Shown here: piece by piece, positions 60,319 to 64,000 of the stretch | How positions within the stretch are numbered: position 1 is the first letter of the stretch | Layout of the letters: each line of letters opens with the position of its first letter | NCBI GenBank assembly: GCA_002345565.1 | Contig: DDVS01000001.1 | Span: 118,712 to 182,711 of the forward strand | Reading direction: 5' to 3' | Source of the DNA: Flavobacteriales bacterium UBA2306 | Lineage (GTDB): Bacteria; Bacteroidota; Bacteroidia; Flavobacteriales; Weeksellaceae | DNA: 64,000 nt | Translations under genes and position numbers: made by a program | The notes under the pieces: model-generated | Databases searched by the model: none | What the model saw: the letters and a program-made list of their open reading frames with translations, nothing else | Told to the model about the DNA's origin: nothing

Positions 60319-60326
60319 TATCTTTG
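60319..60326 (+). promoter_or_regulatory. -7 box of rluB
   Basis: TATCTTTG, a perfect TAnnTTTG, 14 bp before the ATG at 60341. No convincing TTG -33 element was seen. Confidence 0.55.
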
Positions 60327-60340
60327 CAAAAATTTTAGAA

Positions 60341-61348
60341 ATGAGCGGAGACGGAAATCAATCAGGTAGAAATAGAAAACCAAGAACTTCTGGAGGTGGC
60401 AGACCTTCCGGAAACTCCCGTAGCTCCAGCGATAACAGAGGTGGAAGACCTACTGGGAACTCTCGTGGACCTAAAACCAAAAGAGGTGCGGACAGATTTG
60501 ACAGCCGTGACAAATACGAAAATGGCGAGAGAAAATTTGGACCGAAAAAACCTTTTAGCAGAGCCGAAAAAGACGAAGACAAAACGAAATCTTTTATTCA
60601 AAGGAGAAGATTCGAGAAAATAAGCAAAGAGGTTTTCAAAGACAGCATTAGACTTAATAAATATATTGCGAATTCTGGGATTTGCAGTAGGAGAGAAGCG
60701 GATGAGCTGATTACGCAAGGTCTTGTAGAAGTGAATGGAAAAGTGGTAACCGAAATGGGTTATCAGGTTCAGAAAACTGACAGAGTGGTTTTTGATGGAC
60801 AAAACATCACGCCGGAAAAACCTGTTTACGTTTTATTGAACAAACCAAAAGGTTATATCTCTACAACCAAAGATGATAAAGCGAGAAAAACAGTAATGGA
60901 TTTAACTGCAAATGCGTCTCCATACAGAATTTTCCCGGTTGGAAGATTGGACAGACAAACGACTGGTGTTATTCTTTTGACAAATGACGGTCATATGACG
61001 AAGAAGTTGACACATCCGTCTTTTAATATGAAGAAAATCTACCACGTAACGTTGGATAGAAAGTTGTCTATTGAAGATTTGAAATCCATTGCAGAAGGAA
61101 TTCGTTTGGAAGAAGGTGTTGCAGAAGTGGATAGTATTTCTTTTATCGAAGGGAAACCTAAAAATGAAGTTGGAATCGAAATTCATATCGGCTGGAATAG
61201 AGTGATTAGAAGAATCTTTCAAAAACTAGGTTACGAAGTTGAAGCTCTGGATAGAGTTATGTTTGCCGGATTGACCAAGAAAAACATCAAGCGAGGACAC
61301 TGGAGAATCCTTACGGAACAAGAAGTGAACAACTTGAAAATGTTATAA
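60341..61348 (+). CDS. rluB: 23S rRNA pseudouridine synthase (RluB/RsuA family) with disordered basic N-terminus
   Basis: 335 residues. The first ~95 are low complexity, rich in Gly, Arg, Ser and Lys (GGGRPSGNSRSSSDNRGGRP), an RNA-binding type tail. Then an S4 domain (IRLNKYIANSGICSRREADE LITQGLVEVNGKVV) and the catalytic domain with FPVGRLDRQTTGVILLTNDG, whose Asp attacks the uridine, and HVTLDRKLSIEDL, RVIRRIFQKLGYEV. The E. coli enzyme modifies U2605 of 23S rRNA. Extended N-termini are common in Flavobacteriia. Confidence 0.93.
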   Translation: MSGDGNQSGRNRKPRTSGGGRPSGNSRSSSDNRGGRPTGNSRGPKTKRGADRFDSRDKYENGERKFGPKKPFSRAEKDEDKTKSFIQRRRFEKISKEVFKDSIRLNKYIANSGICSRREADELITQGLVEVNGKVVTEMGYQVQKTDRVVFDGQNITPEKPVYVLLNKPKGYISTTKDDKARKTVMDLTANASPYRIFPVGRLDRQTTGVILLTNDGHMTKKLTHPSFNMKKIYHVTLDRKLSIEDLKSIAEGIRLEEGVAEVDSISFIEGKPKNEVGIEIHIGWNRVIRRIFQKLGYEVEALDRVMFAGLTKKNIKRGHWRILTEQEVNNLKML

Positions 61349-61352
61349 ATTA

Positions 61353-61381
61353 AAAGGCTGAAATTTTTCAGTCTTTTTTTC
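61353..61381 (+). terminator. Terminator after rluB
   Basis: AAAGGCTGAAA and TTTCAGTCTTT pair with one wobble, followed by a T run. The hydrolase ATG follows at once at 61391. Confidence 0.8.
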
Positions 61382-61390
61382 TATTTAGGT

Positions 61391-62029
61391 ATGAGTAAAA
61401 TTTATGTTTTCAGTGGTTTGGGTGTTGATGAAAGAGTTTTTGATAATATAGACTTCGGAACTTTGGACGTTGAATTTATAGATTGGATTCAACCTTTAGA
61501 AAACGAAAGTCTGGGAAGTTATGCGCTTAGAATTTCGAAGACAATCACTTATGAAAATCCGATTTTGATTGGTTTATCTTTTGGTGGAATGGTAGCTGTT
61601 GAGATTTCAAAAGTCATTAAAGTTGAAAAACTGATTCTAATTGCTTCAGCTAAAAATAAGTTTGAACTTCCTTTCATTTATCGATTATTTGGAAAATTGA
61701 ATCTCATCAAATTAATTCCAAAAAAGATTTTCAAAAAGCAAAACTCAATCACCAATTGGATTTTTGGAATCGAAAATGATTCTGAAAAACAACTTTTGAA
61801 AAAGATTTTACAAGATACAGACCTTAATTTTTTCTCTTGGGCAATCAATGAAATCGCCAATTGGAAAAATGAAAATATTCCTGAAAACTGTTTTCATATT
61901 CACGGGGATAAAGACAGAATTATTCCAATTAATAATGTGAAAGCTGATTTTGTTATTGAAAATGGTGGACATTTTATGACTGTTAATAAATCGAAAGAGA
62001 TTCAGGATATAATTTTGAGTTTGATTTAA
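61391..62029 (+). CDS. Alpha/beta hydrolase
   Basis: 212 residues. Nucleophile elbow ILIGLSFGGMVAVEISKVI with GLSFGG (Ser), the acid Asp in HIHGDKDRIIPINNV and the His in VIENGGHFMTVNKS make a full catalytic triad. Start KIYVFSGLGVDERVFDNID. Substrate not evident; probably a small esterase or thioesterase. Bounded by terminators on both sides. Confidence 0.88.
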   Translation: MSKIYVFSGLGVDERVFDNIDFGTLDVEFIDWIQPLENESLGSYALRISKTITYENPILIGLSFGGMVAVEISKVIKVEKLILIASAKNKFELPFIYRLFGKLNLIKLIPKKIFKKQNSITNWIFGIENDSEKQLLKKILQDTDLNFFSWAINEIANWKNENIPENCFHIHGDKDRIIPINNVKADFVIENGGHFMTVNKSKEIQDIILSLI

Positions 62030-62032
62030 AAT

Positions 62033-62066
62033 AAAAAAGACTTTCCAATTTTGGAAAGTCTTTTTT
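62033..62066. terminator. Bidirectional terminator between convergent genes
   Basis: AAAAAAGACTTTCC and GGAAAGTCTTTTTT form a 14-bp perfect stem around AATTTT. It ends the hydrolase gene and the minus-strand gene whose stop is at 62068. Confidence 0.92.
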
Positions 62067-62067
62067 A

Positions 62068-64000
62068 CTATTTTACTTCATTATAATAAAGAAGTCTGTC
62101 ATTTTTATCAAAACTGATAATGGTGATTTCCCTGTTTTTTGCATCATCATTGTTGAAGAATTTGGCTCTTGGTGGAATATTATCTGCATCAGACAAAGTA
62201 GGATTCCAGTAGAGTAATTCGCGCGTGTCTTTGGTTATTTTTTTATAACTGTCGCTGGTAATATCCGGTTGTTCAAATTCGATAGATTTGTCATAGGCTT
62301 TTAAAACTGTTTTGTTTGTGGCTTCCTTGGTATTTTTATCATCATCTTTCAACATATTACCACGTTTGGTATAGATAGCAACCGCATCGCCCACTAGACC
62401 ATCACCTTTTATAACTTTCACCATCGCAATATTGCTAACAGGAAGAGTATTAATCATACTTGCATCAACAGGCGTTTCATCCAGAAATAATTTGGCTTGA
62501 GAACCACGGATACTTGGCACATAATTTCCGGAATTATCCATCGTGAAAGTTAGTCCTGCAGCTCTGCCCTGTAACCATTGCATAATGTTGAGAGAAGATT
62601 GCGCATCTTGATTTTCATTCACCAAATCAAAAATGGTTGCATTCATACTGCTGAATCTTCCGCTGGATAGTTCTCTGTCTAATTCTGCTTTTTTATCTAT
62701 TTTTTTTGCCGTTACCTGGACTTCTTGAATTTGAATCTCATCACTGCGAAGATTTTGCTGGTTTTTGATGTTTTGCAAAGCATTATTCACAGAAGTATTG
62801 AGATTGGTTTTAGCAGTTGTCAAATGATAATTGGTTGATGGCAGAGTACCTTTATAAATAATATTTTCCGGAAAAGTCTGGAACGTCATATTGAGATGAT
62901 CGCTCTCATAAGATTTTTCTTTGTTAAGATAATAAGAAACCGTCATAGGTTCATTAAACATCACATTATTAAGATATAAATAGCCGTTATCATCTGTCTG
63001 GGCTTGCACAAAGGACTTCTGCGTATTTTCTGATGTGAAAATCATATTGACGGCGGTGTTTGGCAAAGGGCGTCCATTATTGGTAATTTTTCCTTTGAAA
63101 CTAAGATTAGCCTGGGGTTTGTATTTGATGTCCGGTTTTGTTCCGGATAATAAGGATTCCCAATCATAACGCTTCCATTTTTCTGAAATTAATAAAGCAT
63201 CCAAAGCGTCTACATTAGCTGTTTTTGTAAAATATTGTGCTGGTGAATAGATGCTTGAAGTCAAATCTCCTGTTAACCAAAGAGCACTCAGAATGTTGTC
63301 TTTACTGGAATTTGCAGGTTCGTTCGAAATATCTTTAACCAAAACCGTGTAATGCGGATAATCTGTATCTGGTTGCAAATCAAAACTATTAAAAGCTCTC
63401 GGCTGATTATTAAACGACGTATCTACAAACGTAGGTTCATCAATGCTTAAATTTTTTGGCTTGATGAAGCATAACCTTTGGGCGACGATATTTTCTTTGT
63501 CATCAAATATAGTGAGTTGTAAAATGCCATTGATTTCATCTGTAGCTTTGATGGGGATTTTACTGGAAACCTCATTAGAATTGGTCTTGATATTGGCCTT
63601 ATAAGCCAGTTGATTATTGATGGTCCCAATAATTGTATAACCTTTTAGACCTTCCGGAAGAAGACTGCTTTTAATGTTAAACTGGATGCCATCGGAGTTG
63701 CTGCTGGCCTGAAGGACAATTCCTTTTTCTGTAGCAATTGGCAGCGTAATCGTTTGTTTGTAGGCTTTGTCATCTTCAATAATCGCTTTGTAGATTTTTC
63801 CTTTTTTCGGAGTGATAGAAAATGAACTTACATTCTGGTCAAATCCTTTGAAAGTCACTAATTTTTCATTCGGTTTTTCTGAATCAATAATGTAACCATT
63901 CCAGCTGGTGGGCGGAATGCCTTGTGGATAAATTCTGACGGCAACTTTTGTAGGGATATTGTCAATAAAAGTTCCACCTTCCGGAAAAATACCAGCGGTC
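62068..64000 (-). CDS. Large macroglobulin-like surface protein with TonB-plug-like domain, N-terminus outside window
   Basis: The frame is open to the right edge, so the N-terminus is missing. The visible 644 codons contain an MG2-type beta domain (GIFPEGGTFIDNIPTKVAVR IYPQGIPPTSWNGYIIDS), further beta domains, a carboxypeptidase-regulatory-like part (SFKGKITNNGRPLPNTAVNM) and, near the end, a region like the plug of TonB receptors (IMQWLQGRAAGLTFTMDNSG, VPSIRGSQAKLFLDETPVDA, VKVIKGDGLVGDAVAIYTKR). There is no barrel after it. Similar large proteins in Bacteroidetes are exported and unassigned; roles in surface binding or protease trapping are guesses. Confidence 0.75.
   Translation of the reverse strand, partial: TAGIFPEGGTFIDNIPTKVAVRIYPQGIPPTSWNGYIIDSEKPNEKLVTFKGFDQNVSSFSITPKKGKIYKAIIEDDKAYKQTITLPIATEKGIVLQASSNSDGIQFNIKSSLLPEGLKGYTIIGTINNQLAYKANIKTNSNEVSSKIPIKATDEINGILQLTIFDDKENIVAQRLCFIKPKNLSIDEPTFVDTSFNNQPRAFNSFDLQPDTDYPHYTVLVKDISNEPANSSKDNILSALWLTGDLTSSIYSPAQYFTKTANVDALDALLISEKWKRYDWESLLSGTKPDIKYKPQANLSFKGKITNNGRPLPNTAVNMIFTSENTQKSFVQAQTDDNGYLYLNNVMFNEPMTVSYYLNKEKSYESDHLNMTFQTFPENIIYKGTLPSTNYHLTTAKTNLNTSVNNALQNIKNQQNLRSDEIQIQEVQVTAKKIDKKAELDRELSSGRFSSMNATIFDLVNENQDAQSSLNIMQWLQGRAAGLTFTMDNSGNYVPSIRGSQAKLFLDETPVDASMINTLPVSNIAMVKVIKGDGLVGDAVAIYTKRGNMLKDDDKNTKEATNKTVLKAYDKSIEFEQPDITSDSYKKITKDTRELLYWNPTLSDADNIPPRAKFFNNDDAKNREITIISFDKNDRLLYYNEVK

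Overview
The window is a low-GC chromosome segment from a member of the Bacteroidetes, class Flavobacteriia, most likely Chryseobacterium or a close relative (Epilithonimonas, Kaistella). The evidence is type IX secretion (T9SS) sorting domains, HmuY-type heme proteins, promoters of the TTG / TAnnTTTG type, a separate trpE-G-D-C-F-B-A operon, and many short palindromic repeats between genes. The genus is inferred from sequence familiarity and was not tested. No rRNA, tRNA, phage, transposase gene or CRISPR array was seen.

Layout. 1-2290 is a graveyard: a broken GNAT acetyltransferase and a truncated DUF6428 protein (probably an old arsenic-resistance cluster), a rhodanese tail joined to it at about 550, and a wrecked T9SS-secreted pectate lyase. 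2791-8263 is an intact sugar locus: LacI regulator, PfkB kinase, FHS/MFS permease, LamB-like porin and a ketose 3-epimerase-like enzyme, with TTAAACGTTTAA-type operators. 8669-9738 holds an orphan gene tail and a DUF4350 protein that may be left from pectin degradation. 10145-13151 has Nei-like glycosylase, dgt and lipB. 13348-24561 is a heme-uptake block: a T9SS-anchored HmuY protein and a frameshifted T9SS protein face a TonB receptor/HmuY/HmuTUV/methyltransferase/HmuS/ChaN series, with Fur-like boxes between them. 24653-32742 is a two-component system followed by a metal-efflux RND system, with three phased repeats upstream of the efflux genes. Then come an exported deformylase-like protein lacking the usual Cys ligand and a YvlD-like membrane protein.

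33928-40861 is the trp operon on the minus strand, preceded by a complete attenuator: a leader peptide with three consecutive Trp codons, mutually exclusive hairpins and a terminator. Dispersed repeats have entered this operon so deeply that they encode the last residues of several Trp proteins and an internal part of TrpF. 41133-45057 holds a thioesterase, an ArsC-like protein, a DUF763 protein and an unrecognised protein with a HEPN-type RNxxxH motif. 45121-51257 is a fatty-acid beta-oxidation operon led by a MarR regulator with a 26-bp perfect palindrome upstream. 51393-54615 is an iron/heme/B12-type ABC transporter interrupted by a frameshifted GxxExxY gene between flanking repeats. 54702-64000 is mainly housekeeping (PaaE-like reductase, SanA, Udk, DivIC, methylmalonyl-CoA mutase small subunit, RluB, a hydrolase) and ends in a large surface or periplasmic protein that runs off the right edge.

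The strongest candidates for new biology are the trp attenuator, the repeat invasion of trp coding ends, the 11-bp-phased operator before the efflux genes, the allulose/tagatose-type sugar locus, and the HEPN-motif protein.
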